Shown: positions 42,196-52,277 of the stretch, piece by piece
How positions within the stretch are numbered: position 1 is the first letter of the stretch
Layout: every line of letters starts with the position of its first letter
NCBI RefSeq assembly: GCF_042477335.2
Contig: NC_091251.1
Coordinates: forward strand, 91,713,501 to 91,777,500
DNA from: Ovis canadensis
Taxonomy: Eukaryota > Chordata > Mammalia > Artiodactyla > Bovidae
Length of the DNA: 64,000 nucleotides
Reading direction: 5' to 3'
Notes under the pieces: model-generated
Told to the model about the DNA's origin: nothing
Databases searched by the model: none
Seen by the model: only the letters and a program-made list of their open reading frames with translations
Position numbers and translations under genes: made by a program

Positions 42196-44600
42196 TGTTA
42201 TCCTCTCAGTCACCCTGGAAGTGAGGAGAGAGTGATGCCCACTTGAAAGCTTCAGAATGTGAGGCGCAGAGTGTAGTTTAGGACAGGTGTCCTGTCTTAA
42301 GGCCAGGTGCTGAGTTAGCAGCAGAAATGGTGATGCCAATGCTCTTGTGGCCTGTTGGCCCCTGTTGCAAACCAGAGAGGTCTCACGAGTGGGCAGATGG
42401 GAAGCACCGGCCAGGGCCGTGGATGTGAAACACGCCGCTGGCCTGGACAGTGTGGGTTACTGAAGGTCAGTCTGTCCGAGAAGGGAAGAGGCTGGTTTAG
42501 GACCACTTCCTTTCTCACTCTCCGAGGCAGATGGATGGCGTCCAGATTGACAGAAGGGAGGGGTGCATTTCCTCTCGCTTGTCTTTCGCATCCTCCTGGC
42601 TTGTCTTGGGGGGGACTCCTGAACACTGCCCTTGTAGTGGGCTGTTTTCTCAGCTCCTTCAGTCTAGCCTTCTCTGCCAACCTGCCCTGCTGCTGAGTCC
42701 ACGCCAGCAGCCTCCCAGGCCTCCTCCCTGTGTCCTGGAAGGCCAGCACAAGGCCTCTCAGCTTCTTCCTCCACACCCCTTTGGGGCTGCTGGTGACTTT
42801 GCATCTGCTCCTCAGCTAGCTGCCTGTCTGTGCGGCTGACTGGGTAAGCTGAAACCAGACTTGGTGGGAAATCAGTCTTGAGCTTCCTTTTCTGTGTATT
42901 CACATTTTGAGAAGAAAAAAAAAACAAACAAAAGACCCTGAGTGATTTCTGCCCAGTCTTGTTTTCGGAGAGTGAGAGAGAGGTCCTAGTCACCAAACCC
43001 ACTTGTGGGGCCAGAGCTGATTTTGCCCTGGCTTCTCACCTTGGGTTTGTACAGTACGCTTCTCACCCTCCCCTTTTCAGTTCTCTTTTTACGTAACAGG
43101 CGTTACCGCATTTGCCTGGCTCCCTTCTTCATAGGGTCACGAAGTCCTTACCCAGCATTGGTGAACAGTGTAGGTGCTGCAGTGTCTGCAGTTCAGCAGC
43201 CCAGGTTGGCCCGGTGTACTGGAAGAGAGCATGTGCGTACTTGTGCAGAGTCTCGTGCTTGACAGTTTTTATCCTGTTACCCTGTGTTTCGAACACACCC
43301 TTTTCCATTTGCATTTGATGGTGGCTGGTGAGCCTTGTAGTCCATTTTTCCTTGGAGTGTATCCTTGCTATGGGTGTTGAGTTCACATTTTATGCTTAAT
43401 TTCCCATCAGGATCTGAACAGTGGGCCTGCTGTGGTGCTGCCACCAGCCAAGTCATTGCACCTCGAGACAAGTCTTCTCTGACTCCCAGGCTGCTTTCTT
43501 TTTCTTATTTATGGCAGCCTGAAGGCCTCATGAAGTGCATCAAAGTGTTTCCTGTTGGCTTGGTGAAAGGAAGACACTTGGAGGACCTTAAAGGCCTCGT
43601 GGAGGGGACCCTCTTACTGTTAGCTAATCACAAATTAAGACTCTTGAGTGAGGAAGGAGCCCTCCCACCCACTCTGTAAAAGCCCCTCTGAAACTCAAGT
43701 GGTTCAGGCCGTTTTTCATGTTGCTGTATTATTTATCTGGTTTTTGAAGACAGACTTGATTAAATTAATCCTGGTTGTAAGGGTAGTGCCTAGAGGTCTT
43801 GGAGGAGAAACTTAGGGAAGAATCAAACTCTGGGTTTATTTCAGGCCTAATCGGGAGCTGGCAGCAGCGGCTTTGGGGCTCCAGGGAGAGGGGAATGGCA
43901 CCCTGCCTTGGAGCTGTCATCTAGGATGCCACCTTTTGGGAACCAGACTGTAGACAGTTCCTGGCCCGTGTGAAGTTGTGCCTGGGCCTTATCAGAAATG
44001 AACCAGATGGTGTTTCTAGCAAAACTGGCAGATGTTCTTGCTGTCAGAATTAATTTGAGAGTTTTACATGTAAATGTGGAATTATGGGAATTTTTCTTTT
44101 GGGGTTTTAGTTGTGTGTGGAAGTGCTGCCCTTACCTTAACAAGGCCTTTATTTATCTCCTGCCTCAGGCCAGAAGTGACTCCCGACTCTGTGTCCTCCC
44201 ATCCCCTCTGGTTGCTTTCCTCCCCAGATGGGTCCTTTGTGGTGGGGAGATAGAGGGTGACCAGGCCTGTCTTGAGCGTAATTTGAAGGTTGGTGATGGG
44301 ACCGGCTGCCCAGATGTGTCTGCTCCACAGATAACATCAGTGACTAAAACGTTCGTCATTTGAGTCACTCCTTTGAGTTGAGACCTTTGGATGTAGCAGG
44401 TATGATACCTAGAAAGAGTGACTGTATCAGAGTCACAGAGCCCAGGAAAGAGGCAAGAAGAAAAATCCTGTGGGGTCTGGGACAAGGCAGGAAGTCCTGA
44501 GTGCACGCTCTGTGCCAGGCCCTGTGTTTGTGCTGTTGCTAGGTGGGCCTGTATCCACTTTATACATCAGAAAATCAAGCTCTAAAAAAGTTAAGTACTG
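42196..44600. other. repeat-poor intron-like stretch
   Basis: For 2.4 kb no young transposon is present. Open frames at 42315-42839 on both strands and at 43365-43679 were examined. The last follows an acceptor-like 'tttcttatttatggcag' (ending 43517) but ends in a stop without a recognised family, poly(A) signal or donor. Nothing can be assigned. Confidence 0.45.
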
Positions 44601-44928
44601 GGGTTTCCTTGGTGGCTCAGTGGTGAAGAATCCACCTGCCAATGCAGGAGACACGGGTTTGATCCCTGACCTGGGAAGACCCAGCCACGTGCCGTGGAGC
44701 AGCTAACCCTGTGCGCAGCAACTGTTGAGCCTGTGCCCTGGAACCTGGAAGTCACAACTGCTGAGCCCACGAGCCCTTAGAGCCCATGCTCTGCAGCAAG
44801 AGAAGCCACCGCAGTGAGAAGCCGACACACCTCAATTAGAGAATAGCTCCTGCTCGCGGCAACTAGAGGAAGCCCACAGAGCAATAAGACCTGGCACAGT
44901 CCCCCCCCACCCCCCAAAAAAAGTAGTT
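44601..44928 (+). mobile_element. CHR-type tRNA-Glu SINE, long form
   Basis: The head 'ggggtttccttggtggctca' and B-box 'acgggtttgatccctgacct' are followed by the long CHR body ('gagcagctaaccctgtgcgc', 'gagaagccaccgcagtgag'). A C-rich and A-rich end is at 44900-44927. Confidence 0.88.
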
Positions 44929-45808
44929 TTTAAGTAACTGTGTGTACCTCGAACCAAGGTTAAAATGATTCCAAAGTCTTTGTTGTTTTCATGGCAGGTA
45001 AAAATACATACTGATGAGGAAGTTGGGGTGGAGGATGAGGTGGAGAGGGAGACGGGGCAACCTGGAGAGACCAGAGTGCGTGGGGGAGCTGCTGTGGAGG
45101 GGTTCTGGGGAGTGGGTGATCCTGGGTGAAGGATGTGGAAAGGAGAGGCTGGCCGAGCTGGAAAAGAAGGAAAAAGAGTTTTGGGTATCACTTTGGAGGG
45201 GCTGACCATTGGCCATTGGCAGCTCTAACCTGAAGGACTCATCTTGGAGTCTGTTTGGGGTCTGGAGAACCAGAGAGCCTTTGTCTTCAGGCCGGTGGCA
45301 GTTGGGCCCGGCAGGAAGCCTTTTAATCCCTGGTATTTATAGACTGGCCTGTACTCTACTCTGAAGCAACTCCATTTCGGCTACTGAAGGCGGCATTGCC
45401 TTGCCTTTGAAGTGCCACATTTATGGGTCCCCTGTTTGGCCCAGCGGGAGGGGCTGGGTAATGCTGCGTCATATTGTGCTGATTCCCGGCTGCCTCAGAG
45501 GTTGTGCAGGGACAGTTCTGCCATTTCCCTCGGAGTGACCTCTGGCTGCCCCCGCTCCTGCAGCTGCTGCTTTTCCTCTTGAGGGTGAGGTGGGAGTCAG
45601 GACTGGGGAAGTCAGCCCTCTTGTCTCTGTGTTCAGGGTAGCCGGGAATTCCCTACAAGAGTGATTCTGATTTGTTCTCCAGCTCCTTGCCACAAGCCTG
45701 GGGTTGCTTGGTTTATAGCACGGGCAGCCCTTGCAGTAAATCCTCAGTCCTGCCCAGCCTTGATTTATTGATACCTGCTGGCGTGAGTGTGGGGGGTGGT
45801 AACCAAAG
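44929..45808. other. unique intron-like stretch
   Basis: GC-moderate sequence without repeats. A purine-rich segment (45010-45180) leaves several frames open by chance. Confidence 0.4.
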
Positions 45809-45876
45809 ATGACGGAGACGGGCCTCTGACCCAGTACCTGGAACTGATGAACACGCAGCTCACGAGTAAAGAGCAG
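45809..45876 (+). other. candidate exon (68 bp), gene unknown
   Basis: Between an AG at 45807-45808 and a donor CAG|GTCAGT (intron from 45877), one frame reads PLTQYLELMNTQLTSKEQ. It has GC-ending codons typical of vertebrate coding DNA (CTG ACC CAG TAC CTG). The frame is closed upstream by TGA at 45785-45787, so the exon must begin after it. The acceptor lacks a good pyrimidine tract, which weakens the case. Alternatively the exon starts further left (acceptor-like 'cagtcctgcccag' ending 45760) and translation begins at the inner ATG (45847). The protein is not recognised. It lies 16 kb downstream of the CpG-island exon on the same strand. Confidence 0.35.
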
Positions 45877-45882
45877 GTCAGT

Positions 45883-46039
45883 TCCTTTTCCTTATAGCAG
45901 GACGTGTCCGTACACCTTCAGTCCTGTCTATCGTAAACGATTATTGTGAGGGCTGATTGTAGCAATAATGAATTGAGACTGCTTCAGAAGTATAAAACTC
46001 TAGATTCACACAAAACCTTGTTAAAACCTTAATAAAAGA
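45883..46039. other. non-coding spacer
   Basis: Nothing was recognised. Confidence 0.4.
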
Positions 46040-46225
46040 TGACATGTCTTGAGTGCCTTCTGGGTACCAGGCACTGATGATCTAAGTGACTTACATAGTT
46101 TATATAATCTTCACAGCAGCTTCAAAATAGGTTGCTTATATTATACCCATTTTACAGTTATGAGAATTGATGCCAAAAGAGGATAAAAAACATCTTTCTA
46201 GGATGAACAACTGGTAAGTAGCAGC
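46040..46225 (-). repeat. MIR SINE fragment
   Basis: The reversed MIR text includes 'gagtgccttctgggtaccag', 'gcactgatgatctaagtgac', 'tataatcttcacagcagc' and 'tacccattttacagttatg'. Confidence 0.8.
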
Positions 46226-47344
46226 AGAAGCAGACACCTCTGAAGTCTTGACTGCACTATGTGACCTTTCTGAAAACCTCAAGGAATCATAATGGGGGTG
46301 GGTGTCCTTCCTCAAAGGGAGGCAGCAGCCAGGACTTACCCTCAGAGACCAGAAAGGATCAGGGAAAGGTCAGCCCAGTGCCCAGAAAAGCATTAGCATT
46401 TCTGTACAGCCTAATCACATTACCGAAAGCAGTCCTGAACTTGGAGCCATCTTTCTTGGATAGTAATGCAATTGACATAGATAATTTAAGCCAAAAAGGA
46501 AGGGCAAACTTGGTGAGCTCACATATGTGTATGGATACCTATTAACTGTAAAACACTGAGAGGCAAAACCTTACAGCAAGTGCGTCTGTCTTCAGTTTAC
46601 AAATGAGTGCCAAGACCCAGGCAACATGCCCTGTGTTGGGACTTTAAAAAAAACATATTAAAAATTTTTTTTCTCCTGTCAGCCTTTTTGTATTGAAGTT
46701 TCTATGAAGGATATCTGAATTTGGTCATTAATACTCAGTGTATCCATCTTTGGCAGTTACTTTTCAGAGGAATCAGGCTCATTTTAGGGGGCAGCTTCTA
46801 GCCAGGTTATTTCAATTGTGGAAGGTGTGGGGCAGATGGCTTCCTCAGATGCAGATCTGTAAAGAAAAGAGAGCTTTGGGACTTAAAGTCTCTGAATTCC
46901 TGCTTCCCTTCACTCCATTCTGCCAACAGCATTCTTCACATGCAGCGCCTGTGACTGAGGTGACGTGTCTCATTCGCAGTTGGGGGGAATTAGCCATCAA
47001 CATCTAATGACCTAGTTCTCAATCTCTTAAGTGGCTTCAGAAAGTTTCCTAGAATACCTCCAAAGCAGTGTTTCTCAAAGTGTGCTAAGTCACCTGATCC
47101 ACCTCTAACTGAGGAATTCTTACCTAGAATCAGTCTGCAAGTTAAAACACTTCGCTCTGCTGAGGTTCTGGAGTAGAGCTGGGAATCCAAGTCCAAGTCC
47201 ACTCAGGAGGGTGTAGAGCTGCAAGCTGCAGTGTGAACAGTTTTCAAAATTTCCTGTTTTTTTTTTTTTTCTTCCCAAAGTGAATGGGCATTTTCCCTCT
47301 TATTCCATAATACATCTAGGATAATTTTAATATTTGAAATGAAT
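46226..47344. other. mostly unique non-coding stretch
   Basis: A MER5-like relic may lie at about 47060-47190 ('gcagtgtttctcaaagtgtg'). A T run sits at 47256-47270. Open frames at 46261-46545 and 46738-47007 are not supported by splice sites or family. Confidence 0.4.
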
Positions 47345-49040
47345 TACATAATAAAGGACAGAAATGGTATGGACCTAACAGAAGCAGAAGATATTAAGAA
47401 GAGGTGGCAAGAAAAAAAAAAAAAAAAGAAGAGGTGGCAAGAATATACAGAAGAACTGTACAAAAAAGATCTTCACAACCCAGATAATCACAATGGTGAG
47501 ATCACTCATCTAGAGCCAGACATCCTGGAATGTGAAGTCAAGTGGGCCTTAGAAAGCATCACTATGAACAAAGCTAGTGGAGGTGATGGAATTCCAGTAG
47601 AGCTATTTCAAATCCTGAAAGGTGATGCTGTGAAAGTGCTGCACTCAATATGCCAGCAAATTTGGAAAACTCAGCAGTGGCCACAGGACTGGGAAAGGTC
47701 AGCTTTCATTCCAATCCCAAAGAAAGGTAATGCCAAAGAATGCTCAAACTATCGCACAATTGCGCTCATCTCACATGCTAGTAAAGTAATGCTCAAAATT
47801 CTCCAAGCCAGGCTTCAGCAATACATGAGCTGTGAACTTCCAGATGTTCAGGCTGGTTTTAGAAAAGGCAGAGGAACCAGAGATCAAATTGCCAACATCT
47901 GCTGGATCATGGAAAAAGCAAGAGAGTTCCAGAAAAACATCTATTTCTGCTTTATTGACTATGCCAAAGCCTTTGACTGTATGGATCACAATAAAGTGTG
48001 GAAAATTCTGAAAGAGATGGGAATACCAGACCACCTGACCTGCCTCTTGAGAAATCCGTATGCAGGTCAGGAAGCAACAGTTAGAACAATGTGGAACAAC
48101 AGACTGGTTCCAAATAGGAAAAGGAGTATGTCAAGGCTGTATATTGTCACCCTGCTTATTTAACTTCTATGCAGAGTACATCATGAGAAACGCTGGGCTG
48201 GAAGAAACACAAGCTGGAATCAAGATTCCCGGGAGAAATATCAATAACCTCAGATATGCAGATGACTCCACCCTTATGGCAGAAAATGAAGAGGAACTCA
48301 AAAGTCTCTTGATGAAAGTGAAAGAGGAGAGTGAAAAAGTTGGCTTAAAGCTCAACATTCAGAAAACGAAGATCATGGCATCCTGTCCCATCACTTCATG
48401 GGAAATAGATGGGGAAACAGTGGATACAGTGTCAGACTTTATTTTTCTGGGCTCCAAAATCACTGCAGATGGTGACTGCAGCCATGAAATTAAAAGACGC
48501 TTACTCCTTGGAAGAAAAGTTGTGAGCAACCTAGATAGTATATTCAAAAGCAGAGACATTACTTTGCCGACTAAGGTCCATCTAGTCAAGGCTATGGTTT
48601 TTCCTGTGGTCATGTATGGATGTGAGAGTTGGACTGTGAAGAAGGCTGAGCGCCGAAGAATTGATGCTTTTGAACTGTGGTGTTGGAGAAGACTCTTGAG
48701 AGTCCCCTCCTTGGTTGCAAGGAGATCCACCCAGTCCATTCTGAAGGAGATCAGCCCTGGGATTTCTTTGGAAGGAATGATGCTGAAGCTGAAACTCCAG
48801 TACTTTGGCCACCTCATGCGAAGAGTTGACTCATTGGAAAAGACTCTGATGCTGGGAGGGATTGGGGGCAGGAGGAGAAGGGGACGACCGAGGATGAGAT
48901 GGCTGGATGGCATCACGGACTCGATGGACGTGAGTCTGAGTGAACTCCGGGAGATGGTGATGGACAGGGAGGCCTGGCGTGCTGCGATTCATGGGGTCGC
49001 GAAGAGTCGGACACGACTGAGCAACTGAACTGAACTGAAC
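47345..49040 (+). mobile_element. BovB LINE, 1.7 kb, young-looking but broken
   Basis: A long + strand copy from upstream of the reverse transcriptase domain to the 3' end. The first frame (47339-48163) shows NKASGGDGIPVELFQILK, FIPIPKKGN and FIDYAKAFDCMDH (motif A). The second (48060-49028) shows [15 protein letters not shown] (motif C) and continues to the C-terminal [20 protein letters not shown]. The two are joined by a frameshift near 48085-48092, where other copies in this window carry a form two bases longer. The endonuclease domain is missing. CpG dinucleotides persist ('cctggcgtgctgcgattc'), which points to recent insertion. Confidence 0.96.
47396..47443 (+). mobile_element. poly(A)-only insertion with target-site duplication
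   Basis: Within the BovB, AAGAAGAGGTGGCAAGAA (47396-47413) is repeated exactly at 47426-47443. The space between is filled solely by A residues (16 A at 47412-47427, shared with the edges). This is the pattern expected if target-primed reverse transcription copied only a poly(A) tail. It postdates the BovB. Replication slippage is an alternative. Confidence 0.65.
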
Positions 49041-49084
49041 ATGGAATTGATTTGAACCTCTACCAAGATTATATGCTTTGGTGT

Positions 49085-49450
49085 CAGACTGATTCATTTG
49101 TAATCTTACTGTCATGAATTGCTATCTCTGTGGCCTTGGGCAAATTATTTAACTTCTCTATACCTTGTCTGGATAGAGAGTTGCTCTCCAAAGAAAAAGT
49201 CGCTAGGTCGACTCTGCAATACCATGGACTGAGAATTCTTCTCCAGGGGATCGGATCTTCCTAACACAGGGATTAAAGCTGTGTTTCCTATGTTGCAGGC
49301 AGATTCTTTTTCATCCGAGTAATTAGGGAAGTCTGAAGATAGGAGTAGTACCTTTTAAGGTTCTTATGAGGATTAAGTCAGATATTAAATGGAAAATGCC
49401 TAGAGTCATGTGCAGTGATTAGACAGTTAGATTCTAGGTAATAATAATAA
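49085..49450 (+). repeat. MIR SINE interrupted by a degraded Bov-tA
   Basis: The left half ('tgctatctctgtggccttgg', 'gcaaattatttaacttctct') and right half ('aaggttcttatgaggattaa', 'gaaaatgcctagagtcatgt') belong to one MIR. The insert at 49188-49338 is a minus-strand Bov-tA remnant ('gtcgctaggtcgactctgc', 'cttctccaggggatcggatc'). Confidence 0.75.
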
Positions 49451-49876
49451 TGTGTTATTTTTCTTATCCTGAGGTTCCACGTTACTGGGAGTGTGACCAC
49501 CCCGGTTACAGAGTCGAGTCCTGCAGGGTAACAAAACATCTGTCTTCCATTGGTACAGCCAAGTCACAGATTTCTAAAAGGCCTTTTGCCATCCATAGGA
49601 AGCCTAAACCAAGCACTGGGAAAATGTTTTGTGCTAGCATATTCTCAGCACCCCAGTTTTAGTTCTCTGAGGCCCTGTGTGGAGGGTGTGGGTGGCTGTT
49701 CTCAAGCAGTCAGGATATGTCACAGGTGGGAGGGATGCACTTGTTTGGAAAATGTCAGGATCCACCAAGTTGTTTTAACCCGCAGCTGTTTGTTCTTCAT
49801 TCAGTCGACCACTCTTTTTCCTCTTATTCTTGTTTAATGGTTAGGAAAGAGGGCTAAACTGCACTTTCACTTTAAT
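49451..49876. other. non-coding, nothing recognised
   Basis: Short AAT and TAA runs are at 49440-49452. No gene was recognised. Confidence 0.4.
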
Positions 49877-49945
49877 GATGTGTGTGTATTTGTGTGTGTG
49901 TGTGTATGTGTGTGTGTGTGTTAGTCGCTCAATTGTGTCTGTGAT
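49877..49945 (+). repeat. (TG)n microsatellite with SINE tail scrap
   Basis: Interrupted TG units occupy about 49877-49921. A reversed Bov-A end follows ('gttagtcgctcaattgtgtc'), so the array probably grew from a SINE tail. Confidence 0.88.
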
Positions 49946-50058
49946 CTATGGACTATGCTTTAATGGTACACATGTCAAATTCATTTCCCCCACCAACTTC
50001 TTGTTTTTAAAAAATTTAAGAAATCACAAGTTCTACTTTTTTTAAAATGAACTTACTA

Positions 50059-50239
50059 GTTGTTTTTTTTTTTTTAATTTATTTGGCTGTGCCGGGTCTT
50101 AGTTGCAGCACATGAAATCTTTGATCTTTGTTGCAACACGCGGAGCAAGTGGGATCTAGTTCCTGGACCAGGGATTAAACCCAGGCCCCCTGCATTGGGA
50201 GCTTGCAGTCTTAGCCACTGGATCGCCAGGAAAGTCCCT
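50059..50239 (-). mobile_element. CHR-type SINE
   Basis: A T-rich left end (reversed A-tail) is followed by 'tttggctgtgccgggtctta', then the B-box region 'ggaccagggattaaaccc', then the head 'ggatcgccaggaaagtccc'. Confidence 0.88.
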
Positions 50240-51279
50240 CTACTTATTTTTTAAAGAAAGATTAGGAAATACAGATTACTTGATTCATGGAAGAAGGAAA
50301 TCACCTGTGATTTCCCTTCCAGAAGTCACCACTGTTCACCTGTTAACTGTCCTACTTCTGTCTAGGATGGCCGGGGGCAGCAGTGGCCGCAGGGTGTCAG
50401 GGTTCAGAGGAGGGACCGCCCTTCTGAGAGCTGGGATGGCCCTCCTGTGGCCCAGAGCCTCACATTGGGCAGCTCTGCTTTGGGACAAGCACTTGGCAAG
50501 TCCTCAGGTGTCCTCCTACCTTGAGAGCAGTTGCTGTGCAAGGCCAGCTGCTAGTTTGCATTTGATGCCGTGTACTCAAGCATTTTTGGCCTTGTTCATG
50601 TTGATTCCGCCCTCCTGATTGTGCGTTCAGTTTTCACATAGCCAGGTGGGGTGGGATCTTGGGCCTCTTTGCTCTGTAGGAACTGGTACTGGCTCTTAGG
50701 GTTGGTGGTGCTCCATCCCTTGCCTCTGCCTTGCTAAATGTCTCTGGGAAGGCTCTGCCCAGGAGGAGAGCTCAATGGGTAGGGAGAACACTGCCTCATG
50801 GCTTTTAAAATGTAATGCCTCCTCCCCCTGTTCTCCTCTTCCCAAATAAGAGCTGCCAGTAGCAGTTTAGTGCTAGACGATTGAGATGTGTTATTACTGT
50901 GTGATGGACTGAGGAATTGTTAACTCATCCATCTCCTTCACCCCCTTGCAAATGGGAATTACAGGAAATCACAACTAGCATGAAAAACTGGGCTAGTGGG
51001 AAGGATGGAATGTGTAACCCTTATTCCCAAAAATGGGCAGAATGTCGGAGCTGACTGACCTTAGCCTTAGGCTGTCAGTGGGCCAAAGCATGGCCTGAAG
51101 CTCTTACCATCTGGGAATTGACACCGAATCTTGCTGCTTTCTGACTTTGTGTCATCATGACTCCCTTCTTCTGAGCCCCTCCTGTCTGATCAGTAACCAG
51201 CTCCTGCCAGTTCTTTCTGCTGGAGGTTTCTGTCACCACCACCCTGGCCCAGACCTTAATCATCCTGTCTGGCCTCCCA
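50240..51279. other. unique intron-like stretch
   Basis: An acceptor-like 'ctgtcctacttctgtctag' ends at 50365 and is followed by GC-rich text open to 50618 in one frame (112 residues in all). No donor or recognisable family supports an exon. Confidence 0.4.
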
Positions 51280-51485
51280 GGCTACTTTCTTCTCCCTTGC
51301 CAGGTTCATGTCCCCTGAGCATTGTTCTTATCTCAAGTAAGACTAGGGAAGAGAATGCAGCCCTGTGTGTGCGGGAGGTCATATTACCGTCTCTTCCCCC
51401 ATGCTCCTTGAGGGCGATGACTGAGTAGCCCGGTGCCTCTTACATAGTAGGCCTTTAGTAAATACTTGTTGGGTTGGATGAAGTC
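51280..51485 (+). repeat. L2 LINE 3'-end fragment
   Basis: The words 'atgctccttgagggcgatg', 'tcttacatagtaggccttta' and 'gtaaatacttgttgggttgg' are the L2 3' end. Confidence 0.72.
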
Positions 51486-51884
51486 ATGTTTCCTGCTCAA
51501 GAACATTCACTGGTTCCCTACTACCTATGGATCCAAAGCTGAATCTCTCTGCCTGTTTTTCATAGATGTACAGTCTGGCCTTATAGTAAGTATTCAGTGG
51601 AATACTTAATTTACTTTGTGGAATAACCAGAGTCTGTTAAGTGATAGATACCAGGGAAACCGTTAGAATTGTGCCTTGCCCTGAAGGATCTCAAATGGAT
51701 TTTTTTTTTCTGTTCTCCCCTGATTCTTGGCTTCTTTCCCCACCCCTGCCTTCCCGATTTATCATGCTTATTTATGCCTTCCAGCCCCAGAAATTCCCTC
51801 TTTCTGTCTACATACTAATTCAGCTCTCAAGGCTTTCAGGTCAGATCTCCCTTCGTTCCTTTTTAAGGTCCTCTCTCTCGTTTT
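51486..51884. other. non-coding, possible older repeat
   Basis: The text 'cattcactggttccctacta' and 'tgaatctctctgcctgttt' resembles an old dispersed element that I cannot name. Confidence 0.35.
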
Positions 51885-52277
51885 AAATGTTTATTTGGCT
51901 GTGCTCGGTCTTTGTTGTGGCATACAGGATCTTTAGCATCAGCATGCAGAATCTTTTTAGTTGAGTGTGTGGGATCTGTCTGGGCTTCCAAGGCAGCTCC
52001 ATGGGAAAGAATCCACCTGTGATGTAGGAGATGCAGGTTCTATCCCTGGGTCGGGAAGATCTTCTGCAGGAGAATATGGCAACCCACTCCAGTATTCTTG
52101 CCAGGAAAATCCCGTGGAGAGAGGAGCCTGATTGGCTGCAGTCCGTGGGGTTGCAAACAGCTTTACACAACTGAGCATGCATGCATGTGGGATCTAGTTC
52201 CTTGACCAGGGATTGAATCTGGACCCTTTGCATTGGGAGCTCAGAGTCTTAGCCACTGGGTTCCCAGGAAAGTCCCT
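51885..52277 (-). mobile_element. CHR-type SINE split by a Bov-tA
   Basis: The left part ('tttatttggctgtgctcggt') and the right part ('tgggatctagttccttgacc', 'gggttcccaggaaagtccc') form one reversed CHR. They are interrupted by the SINE at 51978. Confidence 0.9.
51968..52195 (+). mobile_element. Bov-tA SINE with target-site duplication
   Basis: The element (51978-52185) has the head 'gggcttccaaggcagctcca' and ends in GCATGCATGCATG. The 10-bp duplication TGTGGGATCT (51968-51977 and 52186-52195) comes from the host CHR SINE. Confidence 0.94.

Noticed and set aside
43365..43679. Possible terminal exon after a good acceptor at 43517
   Set aside because: The frame is short, has no family match by eye and no poly(A) signal close downstream. 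Acceptor-like pyrimidine tracts are common by chance.
47339..49028. Long reverse-transcriptase reading frames taken as a host gene
   Set aside because: The sequence is BovB retrotransposon, repeated on both strands throughout the window, 5'-truncated and frameshifted.
50366..50618. Possible exon after 'ctgtcctacttctgtctag'
   Set aside because: No donor, no family similarity, and a frame composition that looks like chance in GC-rich DNA.
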